From contig DDRS01000017.1 in NCBI GenBank assembly GCA_002343685.1, positions 230,006-294,005 of the forward strand: a stretch of 64,000 bases of DNA, written 5' to 3'. The stretch comes from Thiobacillus denitrificans (GTDB lineage: Bacteria > Pseudomonadota > Gammaproteobacteria > Burkholderiales > Thiobacillaceae). Positions 1 to 7,958 of this stretch are shown here, piece after piece (positions within the stretch are counted from its first letter, which is position 1; the number at the start of each line of letters is the position of its first letter). The translations under genes and the position numbers were made by a program. The notes beneath the pieces are model-generated. The model had not been told where the DNA came from. It saw only the letters and a program-made list of their open reading frames with translations, and did no database searches.

Positions 1-28
1 TGCCGCCCATAGCGGCAACAAGGAAGCC

Positions 29-1372
29 ATGTTAGAAAATCTCAGCGGACGCCTTGCCGGCGTCGTCAAATCCCTGCGCGGACAGGCCCGCATCACCGAA
101 GCCAACGTGCAGGACACCCTGCGCCAGGTGCGCCTCGCCCTGCTCGAAGCCGACGTCGCCCTGCCAGTGGTCAAGGATTTCATCGAGGCGGTCAAGACCC
201 GCGCATTGGGCCAGGAAGTGCTTGCCAGCCTGTCGCCTGGCCAGGCGCTGATCGGCATCGTCCACGAAGAACTCACCCGCCTGATGGGCGGAGAAAATGC
301 CGAACTGAACCTGGCCGCCACGCCACCTGCGGTGATTTTGATGGCCGGCCTGCAGGGCTCGGGCAAGACTACCACCAGCGGGAAACTCGCGCTGCTGCTG
401 AAAAACCGCAAGAAGAAGGTTCTGCTCGCCTCCGCCGACGTTTACCGGCCCGCCGCCATTGACCAGCTGCGCCAGCTCGGCAAGCAGCTCGATGTCGCTT
501 TCTTCGAGGCAGGCGACGAACGCGACCCGATGAAAATTGCACGGGCGGCCCAGGATCACGCGCGCAAGCAATTCTATGACGTGCTCATCGTCGATACCGC
601 CGGCCGCCTGGCGATCGACGAAGCGATGATGGCCGAAATCAAGGCGTTGCATGCCGCAGTCAAGCCGGTCGAAACGCTGTTCGTCGTGGATGCCATGCAG
701 GGCCAGGACGCCGTCAACGTCGCCAAGGCCTTCAACGAGGCACTGCCGCTCACGGGCGTAGTGTTGACCAAGCTCGACGGCGATGCGCGCGGCGGGGCGG
801 CGCTATCGGTGCGCCACATCACGGGCAAACCGCTCAAATTCATCGGCGTCGGCGAAAAACCCACCGGACTGGAAGCCTTCCACCCCGAACGCATGGCGCA
901 GCGCATCCTCGGCATGGGCGACGTGCTTTCGCTGATCGAACAGGCGCAAGGCTCGGTCGATCTGGCCGAAGCCAAGAAACTCGCCGACAAGGTCAAGAAG
1001 GGCAAGGACTTCGACCTCGAGGACTTCAAGGCGCAAATCCAGCAGATGCGCAAAATGGGGGGCCTCTCCGCTCTCATGGACAAGCTCCCCGGCGCCGGAC
1101 AGATGGCCATGCCGGCAGGCGCCGACGACAAGGCGATCAACCGGGTCGAAGGCATCATCAACAGCATGACTCCGCTGGAGCGCCGCAAACCCGACATCAT
1201 CAAGGCCTCGCGCAAGCGCCGCATTGCTGCCGGTGCGGGCGTACAAGTGCAGGAAGTCAACAAACTGCTGAACCAGTTCGAACAAGCCCAGAAGATGATG
1301 AAGATGATGGGCAAGGGCGGACTGGGCAAGATGATGCGCGGCATGAAGGGCATGCTGCCCGGGATGCGGTAA
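29..1372 (+). CDS. ffh: Signal recognition particle protein Ffh
   Basis: GTPase subunit of the signal recognition particle. It binds 4.5S RNA and signal sequences of nascent membrane proteins and docks with FtsY at the inner membrane. The 447 residues match the usual length. The N-terminal helical and GTPase domains carry the P-loop GLQGSGKTTT at residues 107-116 and a DTAGR motif. The C-terminal M domain is very methionine-rich (QMRKMGG, MMKMMGKGG, and a tail ending KGMLPGMR). The ATG follows a purine-rich stretch (aaggaag). It lies upstream of rpsP, from which it is separated by a promoter-like region, so rpsP need not depend on ffh transcription. Confidence 0.97.
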   Translation: MLENLSGRLAGVVKSLRGQARITEANVQDTLRQVRLALLEADVALPVVKDFIEAVKTRALGQEVLASLSPGQALIGIVHEELTRLMGGENAELNLAATPPAVILMAGLQGSGKTTTSGKLALLLKNRKKKVLLASADVYRPAAIDQLRQLGKQLDVAFFEAGDERDPMKIARAAQDHARKQFYDVLIVDTAGRLAIDEAMMAEIKALHAAVKPVETLFVVDAMQGQDAVNVAKAFNEALPLTGVVLTKLDGDARGGAALSVRHITGKPLKFIGVGEKPTGLEAFHPERMAQRILGMGDVLSLIEQAQGSVDLAEAKKLADKVKKGKDFDLEDFKAQIQQMRKMGGLSALMDKLPGAGQMAMPAGADDKAINRVEGIINSMTPLERRKPDIIKASRKRRIAAGAGVQVQEVNKLLNQFEQAQKMMKMMGKGGLGKMMRGMKGMLPGMR

Positions 1373-1380
1373 CCACCCCA

Positions 1381-1409
1381 CTGGCAAGCCGGTGAATTTT
1401 GAGTATAAT
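1381..1409 (+). promoter_or_regulatory. Sigma-70-type promoter before rpsP
   Basis: A -35-like CTGGCA (1381-1386) and a perfect -10 TATAAT (1404-1409) are separated by 17 bases, 35 bases upstream of the rpsP start. It probably drives rpsP-rimM-trmD-rplS. This is a match by eye; no start site is known. Confidence 0.6.
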
Positions 1410-1443
1410 TCGCGGTTTTCTCCGTTTACCGGTGGGTTGAATC

Positions 1444-1695
1444 ATGGTCGTTATTCGTCTTTCGCGCGGCGGCGCAAAAAACCGTCCTTTCTACAACGTG
1501 GTGGTCGCTGACTCGCGCTGCCGCCGTGACGGTCGCTTCATCGAGCGCGTCGGCTTCTACAACCCGGTCGCTGCTCAAGGCGCCGAAGCCGTGCGCCTGG
1601 ATCAGGAGCGCATTGGCTATTGGGTGAGCAATGGTGCACAGATGTCCGACACCGTCGCCCGTCTGGTCAAGCAGAACAAGCCCGCCGCCGCCTGA
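1444..1695 (+). CDS. rpsP: 30S ribosomal protein S16
   Basis: Small-subunit ribosomal protein S16, 83 residues, the usual size. The N-terminus MVVIRLSRGGAKNRPFYNVV is typical of the family and is followed by the conserved RDGRFIERVGFYNP segment. It is the first gene of the classical rpsP-rimM-trmD-rplS operon, whose four members are all present here in order. Its stop codon is one base from the proposed TTG start of rimM, which suggests translational coupling. Confidence 0.98.
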   Translation: MVVIRLSRGGAKNRPFYNVVVADSRCRRDGRFIERVGFYNPVAAQGAEAVRLDQERIGYWVSNGAQMSDTVARLVKQNKPAAA

Positions 1696-1696
1696 G

Positions 1697-2203
1697 TTGA
1701 GTCAGGGCAGCGACTGGGTCGTGATGGGGCGCATCGCCGCCCCGTTCGGCATCAAAGGCTGGGTCAAGGTCCAGCCTTTTAGCGAAGACCCGGGGGCGCT
1801 GATGGATTTCGAATCCTGGCGCGTCGGGCGCGGCGAGCAGCAGACGCATTACACCGTCGAGACCGTCCAGGACCACGGCAAAGCCCTGGTCGCCAAGCTG
1901 GCCGGCATCGACGACCGCGACGCGGCCTATGCCCTGCGCGGACAGGAAATCTCGGTGGCGAGAAGCGTACTGCCGCCGCCGGAGGAAAACGAGTTTTACT
2001 GGTCGGACCTGATCGGCCTCAAAGTCGTCAACCACGAAGGCATCGAGCTGGGCACCGTCGACAGCCTGATGGAAAGCGGCGCGAATGACCTGCTGGTCGT
2101 CAAAGGCACACGGGAATACCTGATCCCGTTCGTTGCGGCCTTCGTCGGCAAGGTGGATCTGCCCGGCGGAACGATCGAGGTGGAGTGGGGCGAAGATTAC
2201 TGA
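1697..2203 (+). CDS. rimM: Ribosome maturation factor RimM
   Basis: 16S rRNA processing factor that binds S19 in the 30S head during assembly. The conserved N-terminal beta-barrel begins VVMGRIAAPFGIKGWVKV, and the C-terminal PRC-barrel half contains FYWSDLIGLKV and YLIPFVAAFV. The open frame extends upstream into rpsP, but those residues read as out-of-frame rpsP. I place the start at TTG 1697, giving 168 residues; GTG 1721 or ATG 1724 are alternatives. The stop TGA shares its last base with the trmD ATG at 2203. Confidence 0.93.
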   Translation: MSQGSDWVVMGRIAAPFGIKGWVKVQPFSEDPGALMDFESWRVGRGEQQTHYTVETVQDHGKALVAKLAGIDDRDAAYALRGQEISVARSVLPPPEENEFYWSDLIGLKVVNHEGIELGTVDSLMESGANDLLVVKGTREYLIPFVAAFVGKVDLPGGTIEVEWGEDY

Positions 2204-2973
2204 TGCGTTTCGATGCCATCACGCTCTTCCCCGAGATGTTCGATGCCGTACTGGATTACGGCATCACGCGGCGGGCGTTGGACCGCGGGCTGTACCGATT
2301 TCGTGCATGGAATCCGCGCGATTTCACCGACGACCCGCATCGCACGGTGGACGACCGCCCTTACGGTGGCGGACCTGGCATGTTGATGCTGGCCGAACCG
2401 CTGGATCGCGCATTGAATGCCGTGCAGCAGGATCTGGCCGGCGAGAACTTGACGCCCTGGGTGGTGCATTTTTCCCCCCGCGGCCGGCCGCTGACACATC
2501 AGCGGGTGATGGAACTGAAGGAAAAGCCTGCGCTGGTATTGCTGTGCGGGCGTTATGAAGGCATCGACGAGCGGCTGCTGCAGCGCCGCGTGGACGAGGA
2601 ATGCTCTCTCGGCGACTTTGTGCTCTCGGGCGGCGAGTTGCCTGCGCTGGCGTTGATGGATGCCCTCATCCGGCAACTGCCGGGCGCGCTGAACGATGCG
2701 GATTCGGCACTGGAGGATTCCTTCGCCAATGGTCTGCTCGACTGCCCGCATTACACCCGGCCAGAAGTCTGGCAGGACATGGCGGTGCCGGAGGTACTGA
2801 AAAACGGCAACCACGCTGCGATCGCCCAGTGGCGACTGCAACAAAGCCTGGCGATCACGGCAGCCCATCGCCCTGACCTGCTGGCCAGGCGTGGATTGTC
2901 AAAGCAGGAACAGGATTTTCTTGCGAGGCACCCATCGGGTGCATTGCAGAACGAAGCGGCACGAGGCGAATAG
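2203..2973 (+). CDS. trmD: tRNA (guanine(37)-N1)-methyltransferase TrmD
   Basis: SAM-dependent knotted (SPOUT) methyltransferase making m1G37 in tRNA, which prevents +1 frameshifting. The start MRFDAITLFPEMFD is typical, and the six upstream residues in frame are discarded. Motifs visible are RPYGGGPGM (substrate loop), LLCGRYEGIDERL and GDFVLSGGELPAL (the SAM-binding trefoil knot). The length is 256 residues, as usual. It overlaps rimM as TGATG and is followed by rplS after 89 bases. Confidence 0.97.
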   Translation: MRFDAITLFPEMFDAVLDYGITRRALDRGLYRFRAWNPRDFTDDPHRTVDDRPYGGGPGMLMLAEPLDRALNAVQQDLAGENLTPWVVHFSPRGRPLTHQRVMELKEKPALVLLCGRYEGIDERLLQRRVDEECSLGDFVLSGGELPALALMDALIRQLPGALNDADSALEDSFANGLLDCPHYTRPEVWQDMAVPEVLKNGNHAAIAQWRLQQSLAITAAHRPDLLARRGLSKQEQDFLARHPSGALQNEAARGE

Positions 2974-3062
2974 TCTCTGGCCATGTGAAACGGCGTGATG
3001 TCCGCCCAATGGTCGGAAGACCGAGGACGCACCTCTCCCGCCAGATGCAAGGAAGCAACATC

Positions 3063-3446
3063 ATGAATATCATCGAACAACTCGAACAGGAAGAAATCGC
3101 CCGTCTGGGTAAAACCCTCCCCGCCTTCGCCCCCGGCGACACCGTCGTCGTCCAAGTGAAAGTGAAGGAAGGCAACCGCGAGCGTCTGCAGGCCTACGAA
3201 GGCGTCGTCATCGCCAAACGTAACCGCGGCCTCAACTCCGCTTTTACCGTTCGCAAGATTTCTGCTGGCGAAGGTGTCGAGCGCACCTTCCAGACCTACT
3301 CGCCGCTGGTCGCCAGCGTCGAAGTCAAGCGCCGCGGCGACGTCCGCCGCGCCAAGCTGTACTACCTGCGCGAGCGCTCCGGCAAGTCCGCGCGTATCAA
3401 GGAAAAGTTGCCCGCCCGCAAGGCTGCGGCCACAGCTGCGGAATAA
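3063..3446 (+). CDS. rplS: 50S ribosomal protein L19
   Basis: Large-subunit protein L19 at the interface with the 30S subunit. The start MNIIEQLEQEEI at ATG 3063 has an aaggaa Shine-Dalgarno 5' of it; the longer open frame from 2985 has no family resemblance. Conserved blocks are FAPGDTVVVQVKVKEG and YEGVVIAKRNRGL. The length is 127 residues, typical of proteobacteria. It is the last gene of the rpsP operon, followed at once by a strong hairpin terminator. Confidence 0.97.
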   Translation: MNIIEQLEQEEIARLGKTLPAFAPGDTVVVQVKVKEGNRERLQAYEGVVIAKRNRGLNSAFTVRKISAGEGVERTFQTYSPLVASVEVKRRGDVRRAKLYYLRERSGKSARIKEKLPARKAAATAAE

Positions 3447-3465
3447 GCCCTCTCCGTTGCCCACT

Positions 3466-3496
3466 CAACGCCCGCTTCATGCGGGCGTTGTTGTTT
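3466..3496 (+). terminator. Rho-independent terminator after rplS
   Basis: A perfect 10-bp stem, CAACGCCCGC (3466-3475) with GCGGGCGTTG (3481-3490), encloses the loop TTCAT and is followed by TTGTTT. It ends the rpsP operon. Confidence 0.88.
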
Positions 3497-3567
3497 GGCC
3501 CCTTGCTGGATTGGCCTGTTTCGCCCGACCGCAAACTGCGCTTGACTACCATCGCGTACCGCACTAG

Positions 3568-3591
3568 ATTAGAACGAACGTTCGTTCTAAT
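3568..3591. promoter_or_regulatory. Perfect 24-bp palindrome, probable TetR operator
   Basis: The half-site ATTAGAACGAAC is followed directly by its exact reverse complement GTTCGTTCTAAT. The element ends 6 bases before the ATG of the TetR-family gene. Such a position and symmetry are characteristic of autorepressor operators in this family. Binding by the adjacent regulator is inferred. Confidence 0.75.
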
Positions 3592-3597
3592 TACACC

Positions 3598-4194
3598 ATG
3601 CCCGCAGCCGACTTTCAGCAGGAAGACACCCGCACACTCGTGCTGGGTGCCGCGTTGCGCCTGTTCACCGAACAAGGATATTTCAACACGTCAGTACACG
3701 ACATCGGCCGCACGGCCGGCGTGAGCATCGGATCGATCTATCATCATTTCGGCGACAAGGAAGGGCTGGCACGCACGTTATACGCGGCACTCACTACCCG
3801 GATGCAACACCTCGTCGAGGACGTCGTACACATGGAAGGCAGCAGCCACGACCAAGCCCGTGAACTGATGGCGCGTCTGTTTGCCTGGGCCGAAGCCGGA
3901 CCATGGGAAATGGCTTTCCTGCTATATGCCCGGCATCGTGAGTTTTTGCCGGACGAACCTCCGATCTGCTCCTCCCGGCCGTTTGTCATGATGCGCGAGA
4001 TGATCAGCCGTGGCATCGCCCGCGGCGAAATCCGCCAGATGGATGTCATGGTCGCCTCCGCCAGTTTGTTCGGCGGCCCCCTCCGCATGATTACCACCCG
4101 CCTGGACGGGATATTGCCCCATCCCCTGCCAGGCTATCTGGATGAAGTCTGGGACTGCGCTTGGCGAGCAGTCGCAGCCCCCAGAACCGCTTAA
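3598..4194 (+). CDS. TetR/AcrR-family transcriptional regulator
   Basis: One-component repressor of 198 residues. The N-terminal TetR helix-turn-helix domain is clear: LVLGAALRLFTEQGYFNTSV and DIGRTAGVSIGSIYHHFGDKE (roughly residues 12-58). The rest is a helical ligand domain with no recognisable ligand class. A perfect palindrome lies directly upstream, implying autoregulation. A small Cys-rich gene starts 10 bases after its stop and is probably co-transcribed, so it may be the regulated partner. The effector is unknown. Confidence 0.92.
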   Translation: MPAADFQQEDTRTLVLGAALRLFTEQGYFNTSVHDIGRTAGVSIGSIYHHFGDKEGLARTLYAALTTRMQHLVEDVVHMEGSSHDQARELMARLFAWAEAGPWEMAFLLYARHREFLPDEPPICSSRPFVMMREMISRGIARGEIRQMDVMVASASLFGGPLRMITTRLDGILPHPLPGYLDEVWDCAWRAVAAPRTA

Positions 4195-4204
4195 AAGGTC
4201 CCCT

Positions 4205-4423
4205 ATGCCCTCCCTCTCAGGCTGTACAACCGAAGAGTTTTGCGTCGGCTGCGTGTTCTACCCACCCAACCTGCCGGCGCAGGCTTATCCCGAAGCGGAC
4301 TGGGCCATGTTGCAGGCGCGTTCATGTGCATTTGAATATGCCCCAGGTACGCCGGATTGCCAAGTCACTCGCAAGACAAGCTGCAGCTTGGTCGATTTGG
4401 CCGCCACCCGCCCCGCCCCCTGA
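4205..4423 (+). CDS. Small cysteine-rich protein of unknown function
   Basis: A 72-residue frame with ATG at 4205, preceded by aaaagg at a workable distance. Six cysteines occur at residues 7, 13, 16, 41, 52 and 60, including a CVGC pair, together with the stretch YPPNLPAQAYPEADW. There is no signal peptide or membrane segment. The cysteine spacing suggests a metal site or disulfides, but I recognise no family. It follows the TetR gene by 10 bases and probably shares its transcript. Amino-acid composition and context favour a real gene over a chance frame; a competing +1 frame exists but is arginine/proline-rich junk. Confidence 0.6.
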   Translation: MPSLSGCTTEEFCVGCVFYPPNLPAQAYPEADWAMLQARSCAFEYAPGTPDCQVTRKTSCSLVDLAATRPAP

Positions 4424-4494
4424 CCGGGCACGAGAATCGTGCCACACCGTGACACTGTCCTGACAGACTGCCTCACCCCGCTTAGAATGCAGGC

Positions 4495-4965
4495 ATGCTC
4501 GCGCATGACGCCATCCTCCCCGCCCCGATGTGCCGCCTCGGTGCCTGCTTCACCGGCGAGCTGCTGACACGGCTGGATTTTCTGCCCATCGAGACGCCCC
4601 TCTCCGGCCAACGGGATACCCGCGCCCACCAACTAAGCCACGAACTCGATGCCTACTGGCGCAATCCCACTCATGCCTTCACCCTGCCCTACACACTGTC
4701 AGGCACGCCATTTCAGTTGCGCGTATGGCATGCGCTGATGGCGATTCCTCCCGGGCGACCGACAACATACGGCGCCTTGGCCAAGCAGCTCGGCACAGCC
4801 GCGCGCGCGGTGGGGCAGGCCTGCGGATCCAATCCCTTGCCCATCCTCATTCCCTGCCATCGCGTCGTGGCGGCCAGCGGACTCGGAGGGTTCATGCACG
4901 CGTCGAGCGGCACACCGCTCGACGTGAAAACCTGGTTGCTAGCACATGAGCGACGCCCTGATTGA
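4495..4965 (+). CDS. ogt: Methylated-DNA--protein-cysteine methyltransferase
   Basis: Suicide enzyme that removes O6-methylguanine and O4-methylthymine from DNA by transferring the methyl group to its own cysteine. The active site IPCHRV places the acceptor at Cys121. The DNA-binding helix region RVWHALMAIPPGRPTTYGALA precedes it. At 156 residues it has the single-domain Ogt size and no Ada N-terminal domain. Its last 20 bases overlap the start of xerD, suggesting coupled translation. Confidence 0.94.
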   Translation: MLAHDAILPAPMCRLGACFTGELLTRLDFLPIETPLSGQRDTRAHQLSHELDAYWRNPTHAFTLPYTLSGTPFQLRVWHALMAIPPGRPTTYGALAKQLGTAARAVGQACGSNPLPILIPCHRVVAASGLGGFMHASSGTPLDVKTWLLAHERRPD

Positions 4966-5836
4966 CCGGTTTTGTGATCATCTGTGGCTGGAAGACGGGC
5001 TGGCCGACCTCACGCTGGCGGCTTATCGCCGCGACCTGAAAACTTTTGCCGCCTGGTTGGAAAAGGAACGGACACGCAACCTGGATACGGTCGTCCCGGG
5101 CGATCTTGAAGCTTACCTGGCGTGGCGCTTCGCCCACCGCAGCCAGCCCAGCAGTGCGGCACGCTACAGTTCGGCGCTGAAACGCTTTTACCGTTATCTG
5201 CTGCGTGAAAACCTGATCGCCTGCGATCCCACGCTCAATCTGGACCGTCCCAAACTGCCACGCGCGCTGCCCAAGACATTGACCGAAACGGATGTCGAAT
5301 GCCTGCTCAACAGCGCTGATTCCAACACGGCCTTGGGCCTGCGCGACCGCGCGATGCTGGAAACGCTCTATGCCACCGGCTTGCGGGTCTCGGAACTCGT
5401 GGGACTGAAATTGACCGCGCTCAATCTCAACGACGGCGTGCTGCGTGTCACCGGCAAAGGCAACAAGGACCGGCTGGTGCCGCTGGGCGAAGAATCGGTG
5501 CAGTGGCTGCGCCGCTATATGGTGGAAGCGCGCCCGCAACTGTTGGAAAAGCGTCTTTCCGACGCCGTATTCGTCACATCGCGCGGTGAAGGCATGACGC
5601 GCCAGGCATTCTGGCATCTCATCAAACGCCGTGCACTGGCCGCCGGAATCACCCACCCGCTGTCACCGCACACACTGCGTCACGCCTTTGCCACCCACTT
5701 GCTGAACCATGGCGCCGACCTGCGGGTCGTGCAGATGCTGCTCGGGCACAGCGACATTTCCACTACGCAGATCTACACCCATGTCGCACGCGAGCGGCTG
5801 AAGCAGTTGCACGCACAACACCACCCGCGCGGCTGA
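4946..5836 (+). CDS. xerD: Site-specific tyrosine recombinase XerD
   Basis: Chromosome dimer resolution recombinase acting at dif with XerC and FtsK. It has an N-terminal SAM-like core-binding domain followed by a catalytic domain with the full tyrosine recombinase set: Arg147, Lys171, His242, Arg245, His268 and Tyr277 (HTLRHAFATHLL and LLGHSDISTTQIYTHV). The length of 296 residues fits housekeeping XerD, not a phage or island integrase. It overlaps ogt by 20 bases and converges on the minus-strand gene ending at 5840. Confidence 0.95.
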   Translation: MSDALIDRFCDHLWLEDGLADLTLAAYRRDLKTFAAWLEKERTRNLDTVVPGDLEAYLAWRFAHRSQPSSAARYSSALKRFYRYLLRENLIACDPTLNLDRPKLPRALPKTLTETDVECLLNSADSNTALGLRDRAMLETLYATGLRVSELVGLKLTALNLNDGVLRVTGKGNKDRLVPLGEESVQWLRRYMVEARPQLLEKRLSDAVFVTSRGEGMTRQAFWHLIKRRALAAGITHPLSPHTLRHAFATHLLNHGADLRVVQMLLGHSDISTTQIYTHVARERLKQLHAQHHPRG

Positions 5837-5839
5837 ACG

Positions 5840-6796
5840 TCACACGCGCGCACTCGGTTTTGCCAGATAGAACCATTCCTGCCCGGGCTGCGCATTGGGG
5901 TTGGGGAACACGATGTAGCCATCACGGTCGGCCACCACCGGCGCCCCGTCGCAACGCGTGCCGATGACTTCGCCGGCACGAACGCGATCGAAGCTGGCCC
6001 AGTCGCGAACGAATTGATCGTCGGCATGGCCGCGATCGACAACCTGATACAGGCGTAGCGCCTCGGTATCGGTCACGGCTGCCGGCCTGGCTGCAGCCGT
6101 CAGTCCCAGATGCGCCAGCGTATTGTGAATGGCGCGATAAGCCACCTGAGGCGCGGCAGGATCATCGTGCTGCCCGCACTCAAGGGTGAGCGCGATGCCG
6201 CCCTGCGCCCGCATGTATTCGGTGGTGCCCACGCCGTAATGCACGTCGGCCTCGCGTGCCGACACGCCAGCCGCCAAGCGGCGCGCGACACCTGCGGCAT
6301 AGGTATCGAGCCAGCCGTCGACGAAGCGGCGCACGCCCAGCCGCAACGCCAGCGCGGTTTCCTCCTGCGAACGCGCAAACGGCTCCAGCAAGCCCTGGTT
6401 GTCTTCCGGACCCAGCATGGCGAAAGGCTCGCCCGCAGTGTGAAACGAATGCAGATCGAGCAGCGCGTCATGCTGTGCCAGCAATGGGCACAGCCAGTTG
6501 GCAATGCGATCCTCAAACTCGACCGGGGTTTCAGTGGGCACGAGATTGCGGTTGAGATTGCGGTCCCCCATGCGTTGATGGCGTGCGTAGGCCAACGGGT
6601 TGGTGACCGGCACGAAGGTCACACTCCCGGCCACGATATCCAGTTGCCCGGACTCGATCTCGGCAATGACGCGACGGATCGCCTGTGTCCCGCAGGTTTC
6701 GTTGCCGTGTACCGCACCCAGCACGATGAGGCGCGTACCCGGCTCCAGGCCGCTGAACGACACGGATTGGAAATGCAACGATTCAAGCATATTCAT
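5840..6796 (-). CDS. Succinylglutamate desuccinylase/aspartoacylase-family zinc hydrolase
   Basis: Member of the AstE/aspartoacylase (M14-like) zinc-dependent amide hydrolases, 318 residues. The zinc site HGNE (in VLGAVHGNETCG) and the later LDLHSFHT are present, as is the substrate-binding RMGDRNLNR segment. The exact substrate is not evident: there are no ast genes nearby, so arginine catabolism is not implied. I chose the ATG at 6796 because it overlaps the stop of the upstream tauE-like gene as ATGA; the open frame extends further, into tauE. The downstream end nearly touches xerD. Confidence 0.88.
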   Translation of the reverse strand: MNMLESLHFQSVSFSGLEPGTRLIVLGAVHGNETCGTQAIRRVIAEIESGQLDIVAGSVTFVPVTNPLAYARHQRMGDRNLNRNLVPTETPVEFEDRIANWLCPLLAQHDALLDLHSFHTAGEPFAMLGPEDNQGLLEPFARSQEETALALRLGVRRFVDGWLDTYAAGVARRLAAGVSAREADVHYGVGTTEYMRAQGGIALTLECGQHDDPAAPQVAYRAIHNTLAHLGLTAAARPAAVTDTEALRLYQVVDRGHADDQFVRDWASFDRVRAGEVIGTRCDGAPVVADRDGYIVFPNPNAQPGQEWFYLAKPSARV

Positions 6797-7530
6797 GCAT
6801 GCAAGGCCTTGAATAAAAGCGACACGCTTGATACCAGCAGCAGTACGCCGACCAGGCGCGTCATCAGCGATGGACTCAACCCGACATGCGCGCGCCCGCC
6901 CAGATAGAGTGCACCCAGCATGAGCGGCAGCGCGGCAAAATAGGCAGTCCACACCTTGGCACTCGTCAGCAGCCCGGCTATCAGGAAACTGACGATGCGG
7001 GACATGCCATCCGCAAAGAATAGTGCAGAAAACGTCGCTCGCAGATCGCTTTTGTCGCGGATGCGATGGGTCAGGTAAATCACATAGGGCGGCCCGCCAG
7101 TACCGAACAACGCGCCGACCGTCCCCCCCGTCAGCGCGGCCGGCACGGCCCAGCCGCGCGCGATCTGCTTGTCGCCACGGATATTGAATACATTGCGTAC
7201 CGCAAAAACGAACACGAACCCGGCCAGCGCAATCATCACGGGGCCGGATGGCAAATGGACCAAGAGACTGGTGCCCAGCGCCACGCCGAGGATGCTAAAC
7301 GGAATCAGTGCACCGATCTCGCTCCATTTCACACGCCCGAAATTGAAACTACCCATTACCATCGATGCGGTGAAATCCAGCAGCAGGGCCAGTGGCACCA
7401 CGAATTTCAGCGGAAAAATCAACGCCAGCAAAGGCACTGAGATCAGTGCCGACCCAAAACCGGTGATGCCACGGATGACATACGCCACCAGCAGGATGAC
7501 CGCCATGAGGGCGATCTGCTCAATACTCAC
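6793..7530 (-). CDS. TauE/SafE-family membrane permease
   Basis: Integral membrane protein of 245 residues from the sulfite exporter TauE/SafE family, which exports sulfur oxyanions or organosulfur acids. About eight hydrophobic segments are visible, with the family's glycine-rich repeats: VAYVIRGITGFGSALISVPL near the N-terminus and TGGTVGALFGTGGPPYVIYL in the middle. The start is GTG at 7530, whose TGA overlap with folB (GTGA) implies translational coupling. Its substrate cannot be read from the sequence; sulfite is plausible in a sulfur oxidiser (inference). Confidence 0.9.
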   Translation of the reverse strand: MSIEQIALMAVILLVAYVIRGITGFGSALISVPLLALIFPLKFVVPLALLLDFTASMVMGSFNFGRVKWSEIGALIPFSILGVALGTSLLVHLPSGPVMIALAGFVFVFAVRNVFNIRGDKQIARGWAVPAALTGGTVGALFGTGGPPYVIYLTHRIRDKSDLRATFSALFFADGMSRIVSFLIAGLLTSAKVWTAYFAALPLMLGALYLGGRAHVGLSPSLMTRLVGVLLLVSSVSLLFKALHA

Positions 7531-7889
7531 AGACGCGTGCCGCGCTCAATGGTGATGCCGAGCTCCTTGATGCCCGGCACGATGGCGAACTTGGTTACCG
7601 ACACCTTTACCCACGGCGCGCCGAATTCGCCGCAGATAATCGCCGCCACATGCTCGGCGACCGACTCGACCAGCGTGATCGGCTGCGGCGCGTTGTGCAG
7701 GTAGTCTTTCACCCGCATGGCCACCGCACCATAGTCGATGGTGTCGGCCACATTGTCGGTCCCGCTGGCCTTGCTGTCGGGCAAGCCGATTTCCAGATCG
7801 AGTCGAACCGGCTGCGGCACTTTGCGTTCCCACTCGTATATGCCGATAATCAGCTCGAGACGGAAGTCCCGCAAAAATAGAATATCCAT
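7527..7889 (-). CDS. folB: Dihydroneopterin aldolase
   Basis: Folate pathway enzyme that converts 7,8-dihydroneopterin to 6-hydroxymethyl-dihydropterin and glycolaldehyde. The family signature IIGIYEWERKVPQPVRLDLEIGL and the downstream DTIDYGAVAMRV and ITLVESVAEHVA are present. I use the ATG giving MDILFLRDF, the conventional family start; an ATG four codons upstream (7901) is equally possible. The length is about 120 residues. It is divergent from plsY and is the first gene of a three-gene overlapping minus-strand set with tauE-like and astE-like genes. Confidence 0.94.
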   Translation of the reverse strand: MDILFLRDFRLELIIGIYEWERKVPQPVRLDLEIGLPDSKASGTDNVADTIDYGAVAMRVKDYLHNAPQPITLVESVAEHVAAIICGEFGAPWVKVSVTKFAIVPGIKELGITIERGTRL

Positions 7890-7958
7890 TGTCTTGATCA
7901 TCCATGGCGGCGCTCACCCACAAGCCCGCCCAAAGCCCGCCATTTTACTGACTTGTTT

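Noticed and set aside
4946..5836. XerD as the integrase of a mobile island
   Set aside because: It has the size, motifs and context of housekeeping XerD. No flanking direct repeats, tRNA or cargo genes are adjacent.
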